A stretch of 64,000 nucleotides of DNA from an uncultured Spirochaetaceae bacterium (lineage in GTDB: Bacteria; Spirochaetota; Spirochaetia; Treponematales; Treponemataceae), in contig CACZPR010000042.1 of NCBI GenBank assembly GCA_902783155.1, positions 1 through 64,000 on the forward strand, written 5' to 3'. Positions 24,163 through 33,561 of the stretch are shown one piece after another. How positions within the stretch are numbered: position 1 is the first letter of the stretch; each line of letters opens with the position of its first letter. Under the pieces are notes generated by a model, which saw nothing but the letters and a program-made list of their open reading frames with translations, ran no database searches and was not told the origin of the DNA. Made by a program: the position numbers and the translations under genes.

Positions 24163-27100
24163 ATGAAGAAATGCATTCTTTTGTTTTGTTTGATTTTTGG
24201 GATGCTTGGTTTTGCCACGGCTTTGGATGCGAGTGATTTTATGTCCGAATTTGTCACCCGCAACTGGACATCGGAGGAAGGACTTCCCAGCAATTCAATA
24301 ACCGACATAATCCAGGACAGCTCCGGCTACATCTATATTGGAACCTACGGAGGAATGGTCCGTTTTGACGGCGTGGATTTTTCAATCTACAACAACGAGC
24401 GGGATGCAAAATACAATTTCATTTCCGCACGCTCACTTTTTCAGGCAAGCGATGGGGCAATCTGGGTCGGGAGCAATGACGAGGGAGTGTTCCGTCTGGT
24501 CATGGACAGCGATTCAGAGGTCAAGGCTTTTTCAACTGAAAACGGACTTCCGAACAATTCAATCCGCTCAATCAAGGAAGATTCAAATGGAAACATCTGG
24601 GTCGCCACGGCAAATGGAGTTTCATATATAACGAAGGATTGGAAAGTTGTCACGCCAAGCACAGGCTCCTTTTCGGATCTGCACGGAATCTGCACGGCTA
24701 TTTTTTGTGAACCGACAGGACCAGTCTGGGTTGCGACTGCCGAGGAAGGTGGACTGTATCAATTCGACGGCGGGAAATTCTCCAAGTACCAGATTTCGGA
24801 CCCATCGATGCAGAATCTGCTTGTGACATGCATGGCACAGGATTCTTCAGGTGCAATGTGGTTTGGTCTTGCACCCCACTATGCAATGAAAATTGAAAAC
24901 GGAGTCCAGCGCATTTTTGATTTGGCGGAAGGTGCCAACATCGGAACCACGGTGGAAACAATCATGCAGGACGAAAGCGGAACAATATGGTTCGGCACCG
25001 ACATGGGACTGGTAATCTACCAGAGCGGCTCTTTTATGCGCTATTCGGAGAGCGACGGATTTATAAACAACAACGTGAACCGCATAATCGAGGACCGCGA
25101 AAAAAATATCTGGATTGCGACGGACCGTGCAGGAGTTGTAAAGCTGAACCGCGGACTTTTCAAAACTTATCCGCTTTCATCATCGGTGAACGCAATTGCG
25201 GAGGGACGTGACGGACGGGTGTGGCTTGGATGCGACAACGGCGTGGTCTGCTATACCGTTGACTCAAAGGGCGCGCTCTACCAGCAGGAAAATGGAATCA
25301 CAAAATTCTGCAGCGGGTCTAGAATCAGGCATGTGGCTGTTACCGCAAACGGAGACATTCTTGTAAGCACATACGCAAATTTGGGTCAGCTCAGATTTTC
25401 TCCAAACGGAAATCTTGTCGGACAGTGGAAAAAAGAAGAGGGGCTTCCCGGTGAAAAAGTTCGTGTCGCAATCGAAAGCCAAAAGACGGGAGACATCTAC
25501 ATTGGAACCACCAAGGGACTTTCCGTAGTAAAATCCGGGACGGGCGAGGTACAGACTTTTACACCCGCGAACGGTCTTGCGCATGAATACATAATGGCAA
25601 TCTACGAGGACACTGGCGACGGTTCAATCTGGCTCGGAACTGACGGCGGTGGCGTAATCGTGATGAAGGACGGGAAGTTTACGCAGCACTACACCACCGA
25701 AAACGGTCTTGCTGGAAACATCATTTTTAAAATCAGCAAGGACAGCGACGGCTCATTTTTGATTTGCACGGGAACCGGAATAAGCAGGCTGCAGAACGGA
25801 AAATTTTTCAACTACACAAAGGCAAACGGTCTTGGCTCTGAAGGTCCGTTCCAGATAATCGATGACGGAAATGGAAACGAGTGGATGACAACCAACGGTG
25901 GAATAATGAGCATTTCACAAAAGGCATTCGCTGAAAAGGCGACAAATCCCGATACGGCGTTGAATCCAAAATCGTTCAGCCGCTTTGACGGACTTAAGAC
26001 CAGGGGCGTTACATCCACAAGTTTGAGTATGCGCGACTCAAGGGGAAGGGTCTGGTTCACCCTTGTCGATGGATTTGCAATCTGCGACCCAAAAAACATC
26101 AAGACTAACACGACCAAGCCGGTCATGCACATAGAAAGAGTTTCGGTGGACGACAAAATTGTCTACCCGGTGGACACAAACGGAAAAATCATTCTTCCGG
26201 CGGGAACGAAACGTGTCAGCATAAAATTTGCGGGGCTGAGTTTTGTTTCTTCCGATTTGGTGAAGTTCAACTACAAGCTCGACGGATTCGACGCGGATTA
26301 TTCGGACTGGGAAACTTTGCGCACTGCATCCTACACAAACCTTACTCCGGGGACCTACCGATTCCACATTTCCGCAATGAACAGCGACGGCATTATGAGC
26401 GACGAGGATTCCAGCGTCCAGTTTGTGCAACAGGCGTTTTTGTATCAGCATGCGTGGTTCTGGGGGATTGTGGCGATTCTGGTTGTCCTCATAATTTTCG
26501 TTCTCGTCAGGGGAATCGTCACCATAATCAACCAGCTGAAAGTGCTTAAATCGGCGATAGCGGAACTTTCAAGCGGCAATGCGGATTTGACCAAGCGCGT
26601 GAAAATCAAAAAGACTTCCGTGTTCAAGATTTTTGACGAGCTTGTTCAGGAGGAAAATAGGTTCCTTGAAAAATTCCAGGGCATAATCTCCAAGGTCAAG
26701 GATTCGGAAAGCAAGCTCAACGCGGTGGGAGCGGACATGGGCGTTTCAACCGAAAACACGGCATCCGCAATCAACCAGATTATAGACAATATTGACGGGG
26801 TTCATTCATCAATCAGCTCGCAGAACGAAAGCGTTAGGGAAGTTGCGGACGCGGTAAACGGTATTGCCTCAAACATAACTTCCCTTGAAAGAATGATTGG
26901 CTCGCAGACCGAAGATGTAAAGCTGGCAACAAGCGCGGTTGAAAACATGCTCGGAAACATAAGCAGCGTAAACACAGCCGTGGACAAAATGGCGGACGTT
27001 TTCATGGGTCTTGAGTCACAGGCGGAATCAGGAAAAGAAAAACAGGAAGCCGTCAACGGAAAGATTTCCCAGATTGAAGACAAATCAAAAATGCTCCAGG

Positions 27101-27693
27101 AAGCAAACTCGGCGATTGCAAGCATTGCGGAACAGACAAATCTTCTTGCCATGAATGCGGCGATTGAGGCGGCACATGCTGGTGAGGCCGGAAAAGGTTT
27201 TGCGGTGGTCGCGGATGAAATCAGAAAACTTTCGGAAACATCGTCGTCGCAGTCAAAGACAATCGGTGAACAGCTCCAGGGAATTCAGGAATCAATAGTT
27301 GAAGTGGTCGAAGCGTCTCAGGAATCAAGCAACGCATTTTCAACTGTTTCGGATGAAATCGTAAAGACAAACCAGCTTGTCATGCAGATTAAATCTTCAA
27401 TGGAAGAACAGAACGCAGGCTCAAAACAGGTCATCGACACTCTCGAAAGAATGAAGTCATCCAGCACGGAAGTTTCGGTTGCGTCAAAAGAAATGTCAGA
27501 AGGCAACAAGACGATTCTTGAAAACATCGGAACGCTCAGAAACTCCGGGCTGGAGATGTCAAGCCGCATGGACGAAATGACATCGGGAGCAAAACGTGTA
27601 AGCGAAAGCGGACGGGAACTTTCCGAAATGTCAAGCCGCATGAAGGATTCAATTGCAGACATAAGCGAGCAGATGGGGCAGTTCACGGTTTAG
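24163..27693 (+). CDS. Chemoreceptor with periplasmic two-component-type beta-propellers (Reg_prop-Y_Y_Y-MCP)
   Basis: 1176 residues. Signal peptide, then about 14 propeller repeats of the IWVGT/GGL type (residues about 30-640, enough for two seven-bladed propellers). A Y_Y_Y domain (VSIKFAGLSF...YKLDGF, about 684-752), one transmembrane helix (about 762-785), a HAMP-like linker and a methyl-accepting signalling domain follow. The signalling hairpin QTNLLAMNAAIEAAHAGEAG lies near residue 990. The input half is that of Bacteroides-type hybrid two-component sugar sensors, but the output is chemotaxis. It would sense a periplasmic ligand, perhaps a glycan, and act on CheA/CheW. ATG 24163 follows GGAG and starts the signal peptide. 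Confidence 0.85.
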   Translation: MKKCILLFCLIFGMLGFATALDASDFMSEFVTRNWTSEEGLPSNSITDIIQDSSGYIYIGTYGGMVRFDGVDFSIYNNERDAKYNFISARSLFQASDGAIWVGSNDEGVFRLVMDSDSEVKAFSTENGLPNNSIRSIKEDSNGNIWVATANGVSYITKDWKVVTPSTGSFSDLHGICTAIFCEPTGPVWVATAEEGGLYQFDGGKFSKYQISDPSMQNLLVTCMAQDSSGAMWFGLAPHYAMKIENGVQRIFDLAEGANIGTTVETIMQDESGTIWFGTDMGLVIYQSGSFMRYSESDGFINNNVNRIIEDREKNIWIATDRAGVVKLNRGLFKTYPLSSSVNAIAEGRDGRVWLGCDNGVVCYTVDSKGALYQQENGITKFCSGSRIRHVAVTANGDILVSTYANLGQLRFSPNGNLVGQWKKEEGLPGEKVRVAIESQKTGDIYIGTTKGLSVVKSGTGEVQTFTPANGLAHEYIMAIYEDTGDGSIWLGTDGGGVIVMKDGKFTQHYTTENGLAGNIIFKISKDSDGSFLICTGTGISRLQNGKFFNYTKANGLGSEGPFQIIDDGNGNEWMTTNGGIMSISQKAFAEKATNPDTALNPKSFSRFDGLKTRGVTSTSLSMRDSRGRVWFTLVDGFAICDPKNIKTNTTKPVMHIERVSVDDKIVYPVDTNGKIILPAGTKRVSIKFAGLSFVSSDLVKFNYKLDGFDADYSDWETLRTASYTNLTPGTYRFHISAMNSDGIMSDEDSSVQFVQQAFLYQHAWFWGIVAILVVLIIFVLVRGIVTIINQLKVLKSAIAELSSGNADLTKRVKIKKTSVFKIFDELVQEENRFLEKFQGIISKVKDSESKLNAVGADMGVSTENTASAINQIIDNIDGVHSSISSQNESVREVADAVNGIASNITSLERMIGSQTEDVKLATSAVENMLGNISSVNTAVDKMADVFMGLESQAESGKEKQEAVNGKISQIEDKSKMLQEANSAIASIAEQTNLLAMNAAIEAAHAGEAGKGFAVVADEIRKLSETSSSQSKTIGEQLQGIQESIVEVVEASQESSNAFSTVSDEIVKTNQLVMQIKSSMEEQNAGSKQVIDTLERMKSSSTEVSVASKEMSEGNKTILENIGTLRNSGLEMSSRMDEMTSGAKRVSESGRELSEMSSRMKDSIADISEQMGQFTV

Positions 27694-27705
27694 GCAGCAT
27701 TGGTT

Positions 27706-29352
27706 ATGGACGCAAAGGAATCTACAAAAAAAATTATTATCATCGGCGGCGGCGTGGCGGGACTTTCCGCTGGAATCTTCGGCCAGAAAAATGGATTTGA
27801 AACGGTCATATACGAAAAAAATCCATGGGTCGGAGGTTCCTGTTCTGCATGGCGGCGAAACGGATTTACTATCGACAACTGCCTGCACTGGCTTACCGGA
27901 ACAAAAGAAGGCGCAACAAAAAAACTTTGGACGGAGCTTGGCGTTCTTGATGAAAAAATCCCGCTGATAAAAAGGGACATTTTTTTTGCAAGCAGAGCGG
28001 ATGGACAGACTGCAATCCTTTGGCGAAATCTGGACAGGACACGCAGGGAACTTCTGGAGCTTTCACCGGATGACAGGGCGGAAATAAATGGATTTCTGGA
28101 CTGCGTTCTTTTAATCAAGGGGCTTTTGCATTCAAACATGTCCGCACGGGATATGCTTCGCGCAATCAAAAATCAGGATTTCTCGGAAAAGCCCCTAGAG
28201 TTTGCGTTCAAATTCATCCAGTACATAAATCTTAATTCGGAGCAGCTGGCAAAAAAATTCAAGTGCCGTGCAATAGGCTCCATCTTTCTGGATTTCATGG
28301 ACAAAAACTATGAATCCTACTGGCTCATGCTGGCGTACAGTTTTTTTATCGATGAAAATGGAGACCTGCCCAAAGACGGTTCCATGGGGCTTGCAAAAAA
28401 TCTGAAGGAAAAATATCTTTCTCTCGGTGGAAAAATCGTCCTGAACTGTCCGGCAAAGCAAATCATCGTGGACAGAAAATCACGGATTGAAAAAATCATC
28501 GAGATGGATGCAAGCGGGAGCGAAAAAATTGCCGCACTAAAAAATCTGGGTCAGGATTTGGGCGACGGGATGACCAGAAAAAAAATTATATGCCACCATT
28601 CAACCGGGGTCCTTTTTGAGAACGGCAGGACAGAATCGGCGGACTATATTGTTGCGGCATGTGACATAAATTTTACTTACAAAAAGCTGCTTGAAAATCA
28701 CTACACCCCCAGACCGCTTAAAAAAGTTTTAAAAAAACATGGCAAAGGAAAACCTGTGGTCTACAGTTCTTTTCAGGTTGCGTTTGCCGTGGACGGACTG
28801 TTTGACTGCGTGGAGGACACACTTGGAATTGACTGCGCCACAATCAGGATAGGCACCCGTATGTGTTCAAGATTCACAATCAAAAACTACCGGCTCTACG
28901 GCGACTACATTGCCCCGGAAGGGAAAACGGTCATACAGGTTTCAATTCCACAATACGCAAGGGACTTCAGATATTGGAGAAAAATGGACCGCGACGAATA
29001 TCAAAAGTACAAAATCAGCACCGCAAATGTGATTAAGGGCGAAATTGAAAAGCTCTTCCCCGAATACAGATTCCGCCTTTCGATTTTGGATGTCTGGACA
29101 CCGCTTTCGTACAATAAAATCTGCAACGACTACTACGGGGCGTACATGCGCTACATAACAACGCCATTCAATATGAACGCATTCATGCCGCTGGATGTCA
29201 AGCGTCTGGACAACGTGTTTCTTGCAAGCCACTTTCTCCGCTACCCCGGTGGACTTCCCACAGCAGCCCAGACCGGGAAAGATGTGATTGATGAAATCAA
29301 AAAAACGGAGATGCCCAGACCCCCGCTTCCGTTTTTGAAAAAGAAAAAGTGA
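27706..29352 (+). CDS. FAD-dependent oxidoreductase, phytoene desaturase/CrtI-like
   Basis: 548 residues. The N-terminal dinucleotide fold IIIIGGGVAGLSAGIFG followed by YEKNPWVGGSC marks the flavin amine oxidoreductase superfamily. The C-terminal FLRYPGGLPTAAQTGKD segment is the second FAD-binding part typical of CrtI/CrtN-like and retinol-saturase-like enzymes. No carotenoid genes are near, so the substrate is open. ATG 27706 is taken; a TTG two codons earlier is possible. Ribosome-binding site is weak. It lies 12 bases after the chemoreceptor. Confidence 0.75.
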   Translation: MDAKESTKKIIIIGGGVAGLSAGIFGQKNGFETVIYEKNPWVGGSCSAWRRNGFTIDNCLHWLTGTKEGATKKLWTELGVLDEKIPLIKRDIFFASRADGQTAILWRNLDRTRRELLELSPDDRAEINGFLDCVLLIKGLLHSNMSARDMLRAIKNQDFSEKPLEFAFKFIQYINLNSEQLAKKFKCRAIGSIFLDFMDKNYESYWLMLAYSFFIDENGDLPKDGSMGLAKNLKEKYLSLGGKIVLNCPAKQIIVDRKSRIEKIIEMDASGSEKIAALKNLGQDLGDGMTRKKIICHHSTGVLFENGRTESADYIVAACDINFTYKKLLENHYTPRPLKKVLKKHGKGKPVVYSSFQVAFAVDGLFDCVEDTLGIDCATIRIGTRMCSRFTIKNYRLYGDYIAPEGKTVIQVSIPQYARDFRYWRKMDRDEYQKYKISTANVIKGEIEKLFPEYRFRLSILDVWTPLSYNKICNDYYGAYMRYITTPFNMNAFMPLDVKRLDNVFLASHFLRYPGGLPTAAQTGKDVIDEIKKTEMPRPPLPFLKKKK

Positions 29353-29371
29353 TTGACGCAAAAAAAACATA

Positions 29372-29414
29372 GGGAACCGCCGATTAATACACGAAGCATT
29401 AATCAGCGGTTCCC
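29372..29414. repeat. Nested hairpin 1 (possible weak terminator)
   Basis: GGGAACCGC (29372-29380) with GCGGTTCCC (29406-29414) and, inside, GATTAAT (29382-29388) with ATTAATC (29398-29404), both perfect. It lies 20 bases after the oxidoreductase stop, but the downstream T content is poor, so it is only a possible terminator. Confidence 0.75.
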
Positions 29415-29415
29415 A

Positions 29416-29463
29416 GCAATTTCTCATAATTCTTTATAATATAAGGAATTATTGCGAAATTGC
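29416..29463. repeat. Nested hairpin 2
   Basis: GCAATTTC (29416-29423) with GAAATTGC (29456-29463), and inside ATAATTC (29426-29432) with GAATTAT (29446-29452), all perfect. It begins two bases after hairpin 1. Confidence 0.7.
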
Positions 29464-29476
29464 AGATTTTATGGTT

Positions 29477-29529
29477 AACACTGAACGAGCATACGAGGTA
29501 TGCTACCCGCTTTCGGATTATTCAGTGTT
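29477..29529. repeat. Nested hairpin 3
   Basis: AACACTGA (29477-29484) with TCAGTGTT (29522-29529), and inside AGCATAC (29488-29494) with GTATGCT (29498-29504) around a 3-base loop. All arms perfect. The third two-block hairpin in a row. Confidence 0.75.
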
Positions 29530-29537
29530 TCCTTAGC

Positions 29538-29578
29538 TTGAAACAGATTGATTTTTAATATAATTTATCTTCTATAAT
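29538..29578 (+). promoter_or_regulatory. Promoter region of the DUF4015 gene
   Basis: Two TATAAT boxes (29559-29564 and 29573-29578), with TTGAAA (29538) and TTGATT (29548) as possible -35 boxes at non-ideal spacings of 15 and 19. The downstream leader holds a GAGGGGGG run at 29590-29597. Confidence 0.5.
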
Positions 29579-29600
29579 ATCCAATTTTTGAGGGGGGATA

Positions 29601-29657
29601 TTGAGACTGGGTGGGGCGAATTTTCTTAACTCCTGTTTTCAATGTCCGATAAACTAG
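29601..29657 (+). CDS. Possible 18-residue leader peptide
   Basis: TTG at 29601 lies a few bases after AGGGGGGATA, the strongest ribosome-binding site in this leader, and reads MRLGGANFLNSCFQCPIN before TAG at 29655-29657. The stop is two bases before ATG 29660, where the next gene's signal peptide begins and where no ribosome-binding site exists. This arrangement fits termination-reinitiation coupling. It is a sequence-based proposal only. Confidence 0.4.
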   Translation: MRLGGANFLNSCFQCPIN

Positions 29658-29659
29658 AT

Positions 29660-32071
29660 ATGCGTAAAATTTTTTTAAGTTTATTTCTTTCACTCACAGT
29701 CGTCGCCGTTTTTGCTCAGACCAAGCCACTCTACAGGCTTCCTGACAATCCTCCAGAGAAAGCATCCGACGATTATTCCATGCCATTTTTGGTTGGAACG
29801 GATTCCGGTCTTTTCCAGATAAAGAACGGTTCTTACACAGAGCTTTGGGGCAGCGGCAAGGTCTTGAAGATTTTGCGCACGACTCCAACAGACGGTGCGG
29901 GAAACCCAAGTGTAAAATGGTATTTGCTGACAAACAAGGGTATTTTCTCTTCCACAGACTTGAAAACCTTCACAAGCTGCAACAACGGTCTTCCAGAGCT
30001 GACTCTCAAAGAATATGACAACGGTCAGAAAAAATTGGTCAAACAGACCCCTCTTCTGAAAGGTCTTGGTGTTGACCCGATGGACCAGAACACATTGATT
30101 ACAGCAACAAAGGATGGAGTCTACCTGACACGCGACGGTGGAAAATCGTGGAGAAGCCTTGGTTCCATGAGTGACACAGCCGGAATAAAGACCGTGGGTG
30201 TCGCGCACATGCCAACATATTCATCAAGCGGAGAAATCACAGGCTCCTCGCTTGTCGCTTTCATGTCACATTCTATTAACGGATTCGCATACTGCTTTGC
30301 CGATTCAACAAAACCAAAATGGAACACCATCTCCAGTGGATTCGCAATCTTGCCAAGCCTGCCACATATCGATGAAGTCGGAGACATTGTTCCAATCCTG
30401 TGCGAAGAAAATGGAACAAGCTACGTAGAGATTTACTGTTCGCAGACATATCTTCCAAAAATCTACCGCCTGAACTGGAAAACCAAAAGGGCAGAAGTGG
30501 TTTATTCTGGAAAAGCCGCAGTGGAAACGAATGATGGATTCTGCCAGGTAAACGACTCTCTCTTTTACGCAACTATGGGTGAAATCAAGGGAATAAAACT
30601 TGATGGCTCCGCATGGGTCAGGCTTCCAGAGCGCTACTCCTCATGGAAAAAACAGCTCTTCACTGTTCCTGGACTTGTGAACGCAGCATTCGTTCCACCG
30701 AAGACAACGGATTTGACGCAGCCCCTACAGTTGAGCGAGCTTTGGCTTTTGACTCCGGACAAGACAACCTCGCCCTACGACGAGATGATTTCAAACAAAA
30801 AGGCCCTCTACACTTCCACAAACTCCTTTAGTGCGGCTCTGGGTGAAACAGGATACGCAAAGTACCGCAAACTTCTGAAGGACAACAATCTCAATGCGCT
30901 TGTCGTCGAGATGAAAAATGATGACGGTGTTTTAAAATTCAAACCCAACTCGTCATTGCTCAAGCAGAAGGGATATTCATCCGCCTATGGAATTGATGTT
31001 GAGAAATTCGTAAAAACATTCAAGGAAGACGGAATCTATCTTATTGCCCGCGTGGTTGTGTTCAAGGACAAAAACCTTGCCGACTATGCCGGTTCAAAAT
31101 ATGCCGCATGGAACTATTCGACAGGAAGACCGTGGGTTGGCGTAAACTCATACAATGCCGACGGAACCGTGTCCTACACTGGTGAAAGATGGGTTGACCC
31201 ATACTGCGAGGAAGTCTGGGAATACAATGTGGCTGTTGCAAACGAATTGATTGAGCGCGGATTTGATGAAATCCAGTTCGACTACATCCGTTTCCCTACC
31301 GACGGTATAAATGTTGGAAGCGCGTCATACAGATGGAAGGACACAGGAATGGACAAGGAAAGCGCGTTGATGTCATTCCTTGCCTACGCACGTAAATATG
31401 TGAAGGGCCCAATCGGAATCGACATTTACGGAGCAAACGGTTGGTACAGAAGTGGAACAAGGACAGGACAGGATGTAGAAATGCTTTCCCAGTATGTCGA
31501 TGTAATCTGCCCGATGTTCTATCCTTCGCACTTTGAGCAGAACTTCCTTGAATCAAGTCCGGTTATCGAACGTCCGTACAGAATCTATTTCTATGGAACA
31601 TACAGAAACCAGGTGATAGGCCGAAACAGAATTGTTGTCCGACCATGGGTTCAGACATTCTATCTGAATGTCCGCTATGACGTAAAATGGTATGACAAAG
31701 ATTATGTAAGGCGCGAAATCTACGGTGTAAGGGACGCAACGAACAACGGCTACATGCACTGGAACAACGCCGGCAACTATGCAACCCTTAGCCCGGACCC
31801 GGATCCAAATACAAAATCTCCATGGCATGCGAACGAGTCAGACTTGCAGCCACTTCTACCGGCATTCTCTTCACCGGAGAGCCTGCGCGAAGAAAACAAG
31901 TCCCTGATGAATCTTTCAAAGCCAAAGGACCCAACCGAGGGATTTGCCGACATGATCAGCATCTGGGATTCAGTCCTCTATCCTTCAACGGACAGCGAAG
32001 CGACAAAGGAAAGTCTTGGGGCATCAGCAAAGACCGCCGTTAAAAATGTTTTTGCGGCCACAGGAAACTGA
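29660..32071 (+). CDS. Secreted DUF4015 putative glycoside hydrolase with BNR-like N-terminus
   Basis: 803 residues from ATG 29660 (MRKIFLSLFLSL signal peptide, cleaved near VFAQ); ATG 29642 in the same frame would give 809. The N-terminal half has BNR/Ycf48-type repeats (LITATKDGVYLTRDGGKSW). The C-terminal half (from about LNALVVEMKNDDG) is the DUF4015 TIM-barrel-like domain with ARVVVFKD, GFDEIQFDYIRFPTDG and VDVICPMFYPSHF, conserved acidic residues expected in glycosidases. It probably acts on an extracellular polysaccharide; no substrate is known. Its last base overlaps mnmE. Confidence 0.75.
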   Translation: MRKIFLSLFLSLTVVAVFAQTKPLYRLPDNPPEKASDDYSMPFLVGTDSGLFQIKNGSYTELWGSGKVLKILRTTPTDGAGNPSVKWYLLTNKGIFSSTDLKTFTSCNNGLPELTLKEYDNGQKKLVKQTPLLKGLGVDPMDQNTLITATKDGVYLTRDGGKSWRSLGSMSDTAGIKTVGVAHMPTYSSSGEITGSSLVAFMSHSINGFAYCFADSTKPKWNTISSGFAILPSLPHIDEVGDIVPILCEENGTSYVEIYCSQTYLPKIYRLNWKTKRAEVVYSGKAAVETNDGFCQVNDSLFYATMGEIKGIKLDGSAWVRLPERYSSWKKQLFTVPGLVNAAFVPPKTTDLTQPLQLSELWLLTPDKTTSPYDEMISNKKALYTSTNSFSAALGETGYAKYRKLLKDNNLNALVVEMKNDDGVLKFKPNSSLLKQKGYSSAYGIDVEKFVKTFKEDGIYLIARVVVFKDKNLADYAGSKYAAWNYSTGRPWVGVNSYNADGTVSYTGERWVDPYCEEVWEYNVAVANELIERGFDEIQFDYIRFPTDGINVGSASYRWKDTGMDKESALMSFLAYARKYVKGPIGIDIYGANGWYRSGTRTGQDVEMLSQYVDVICPMFYPSHFEQNFLESSPVIERPYRIYFYGTYRNQVIGRNRIVVRPWVQTFYLNVRYDVKWYDKDYVRREIYGVRDATNNGYMHWNNAGNYATLSPDPDPNTKSPWHANESDLQPLLPAFSSPESLREENKSLMNLSKPKDPTEGFADMISIWDSVLYPSTDSEATKESLGASAKTAVKNVFAATGN

Positions 32072-33459
32072 TGACAAATCTCGGGTACACAGCGGACGAA
32101 CCTATCGCGGCAATTGCAACCCCACTTTCTCCGGGTGCGATAGGAATCGTTCGGACCAGCGGAAAAAATTGTATTGATTTAGTCAGCAAAATATTTTCCA
32201 GACCAAAGTCCCTTTTGTCCGCACAGGGCAACACTTTGGTCTACGGCTGGATTTGTGAGCCCGAAAACCATTTAAAAAAAATAGACGAGGTTATGCTCGG
32301 AGTCTACCGCGCACCAAAATCGTTCACAGGCGAGGACATGGTTGAAATCTTCTGCCACGGTGGGGTCGCGGTGGTCAAAGCCATTCTTGAGCTGCTTTTG
32401 AAAAATGGATTCAGGCAGGCAGAACGCGGTGAATACAGCTTCCGAAGCTACATCAACGGAAAATCCGATTTAACAAAAGCCGAGGCTGTAAAGGAAATCA
32501 TAGACAGCAAAACCGATGCGTCCAGAGACCATGCGGCGGGTCGGCTTTCGGGAAACATTTTTGAAGAAATCTCTTCCATTAAAAATCTGATTATAGAAAC
32601 GATTGCCGAAATAGAAGTCGCAGTTGAATATCCGGAGGACGAGGAGACCATCGCAAACTCCTTTGACTCAAAAAAACTCGTAAGCGCCCGCGACAGATTA
32701 AAATTGCTTTCGGACTCATGGAAAAGCGAGCGTCTGTATCAGGATGGCGCAAAAATTGTTCTCTGCGGAAAAACCAATGCCGGGAAATCATCTTTGTTCA
32801 ACGCACTTTTGAAAGAGGAGCGGGCAATAGTCAGCGAGATTGAGGGAACCACAAGGGACTATATCGAGGCATGGGCAAGTTTTGACGGAATCCCCGCAAG
32901 ACTTTTTGATACGGCAGGACTCCGCGAAACATCCGACCGGATTGAGGCAGTTGGAGTGCAGCGTACAAAAGACCTGAGCGATGGTGCCGACTTGATTCTG
33001 TATCTTGTTGATTCCGCACTTGGTCTTGAAAACGGTGACAGAGATTTTATCCGCGAACAAAAAATCCCGGTGATTCTGGTCTGGACAAAGAACGACAAAA
33101 ACTCCTCCGAAACATTTGTTTCCGCCGAAAAAAATTTGTGCGATGCGGCTGTGTCGATTTCCTCAAAAACCGGACGCGGACTTGGAGATTTGTCGGAGGC
33201 CGTAAAAAAAGTTCTGCTGAAAAAACTTGGTCCACAGGATTCTGTTTCCGCACTTGGCTCCGAGCGGCAAAAAAAATCGGTTGACGAGGCTCTGGAAAGG
33301 GTCTCCCACGCGCTTGTGGCATCCGAAGAAGGCTACGCACTGGACGCTGTTGTCCAGGATTTGGAGGACAGCCTTGATTCCCTTGGAGAAGTAACCGGAG
33401 AAGTCAGCCCGGACGATATTCTTGAAAACATTTTCAGCAATTTCTGCGTTGGCAAATAA
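32071..33459 (+). CDS. mnmE: tRNA modification GTPase MnmE
   Basis: 462 residues. An N-terminal formyl-THF-binding domain (AAIATPLSPGAIGIVRTSG; FTGEDMVEIFCHGG) comes first. The inserted G domain has GKTNAGKSSLFNALL, EGTTRDYIE and DTAGLRE, and the C-terminal catalytic end is NFCVGK (C-I/V-G-K box). With MnmG it modifies U34 of certain tRNAs. The ATG overlaps the previous stop (TGATG) and AGGAA lies upstream. A terminator follows. Confidence 0.97.
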   Translation: MTNLGYTADEPIAAIATPLSPGAIGIVRTSGKNCIDLVSKIFSRPKSLLSAQGNTLVYGWICEPENHLKKIDEVMLGVYRAPKSFTGEDMVEIFCHGGVAVVKAILELLLKNGFRQAERGEYSFRSYINGKSDLTKAEAVKEIIDSKTDASRDHAAGRLSGNIFEEISSIKNLIIETIAEIEVAVEYPEDEETIANSFDSKKLVSARDRLKLLSDSWKSERLYQDGAKIVLCGKTNAGKSSLFNALLKEERAIVSEIEGTTRDYIEAWASFDGIPARLFDTAGLRETSDRIEAVGVQRTKDLSDGADLILYLVDSALGLENGDRDFIREQKIPVILVWTKNDKNSSETFVSAEKNLCDAAVSISSKTGRGLGDLSEAVKKVLLKKLGPQDSVSALGSERQKKSVDEALERVSHALVASEEGYALDAVVQDLEDSLDSLGEVTGEVSPDDILENIFSNFCVGK

Positions 33460-33489
33460 TTCTCTTGCCAATGGAGCGGCATCAGGTTT

Positions 33490-33524
33490 ATAAAGTTATT
33501 CATAAAATCAAAACTTTATTTTTT
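33490..33524 (+). terminator. Terminator after mnmE
   Basis: ATAAAGTT (33490-33497) pairs with AACTTTAT (33512-33519), followed at once by a T-run. The stem is A/T-rich, so strength is uncertain. Confidence 0.55.
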
Positions 33525-33534
33525 CCCCTTCAAG

Positions 33535-33543
33535 TGCTATAAT
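33535..33543 (+). promoter_or_regulatory. Extended -10 promoter of the signalling block
   Basis: TGC-TATAAT within AGTGCTATAAT. The predicted start is at 33550, which is itself an in-frame ATG; a second ATG with GGAGG follows at 33562. Confidence 0.6.
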
Positions 33544-33561
33544 TTAAAGATGGAGGCTTTT

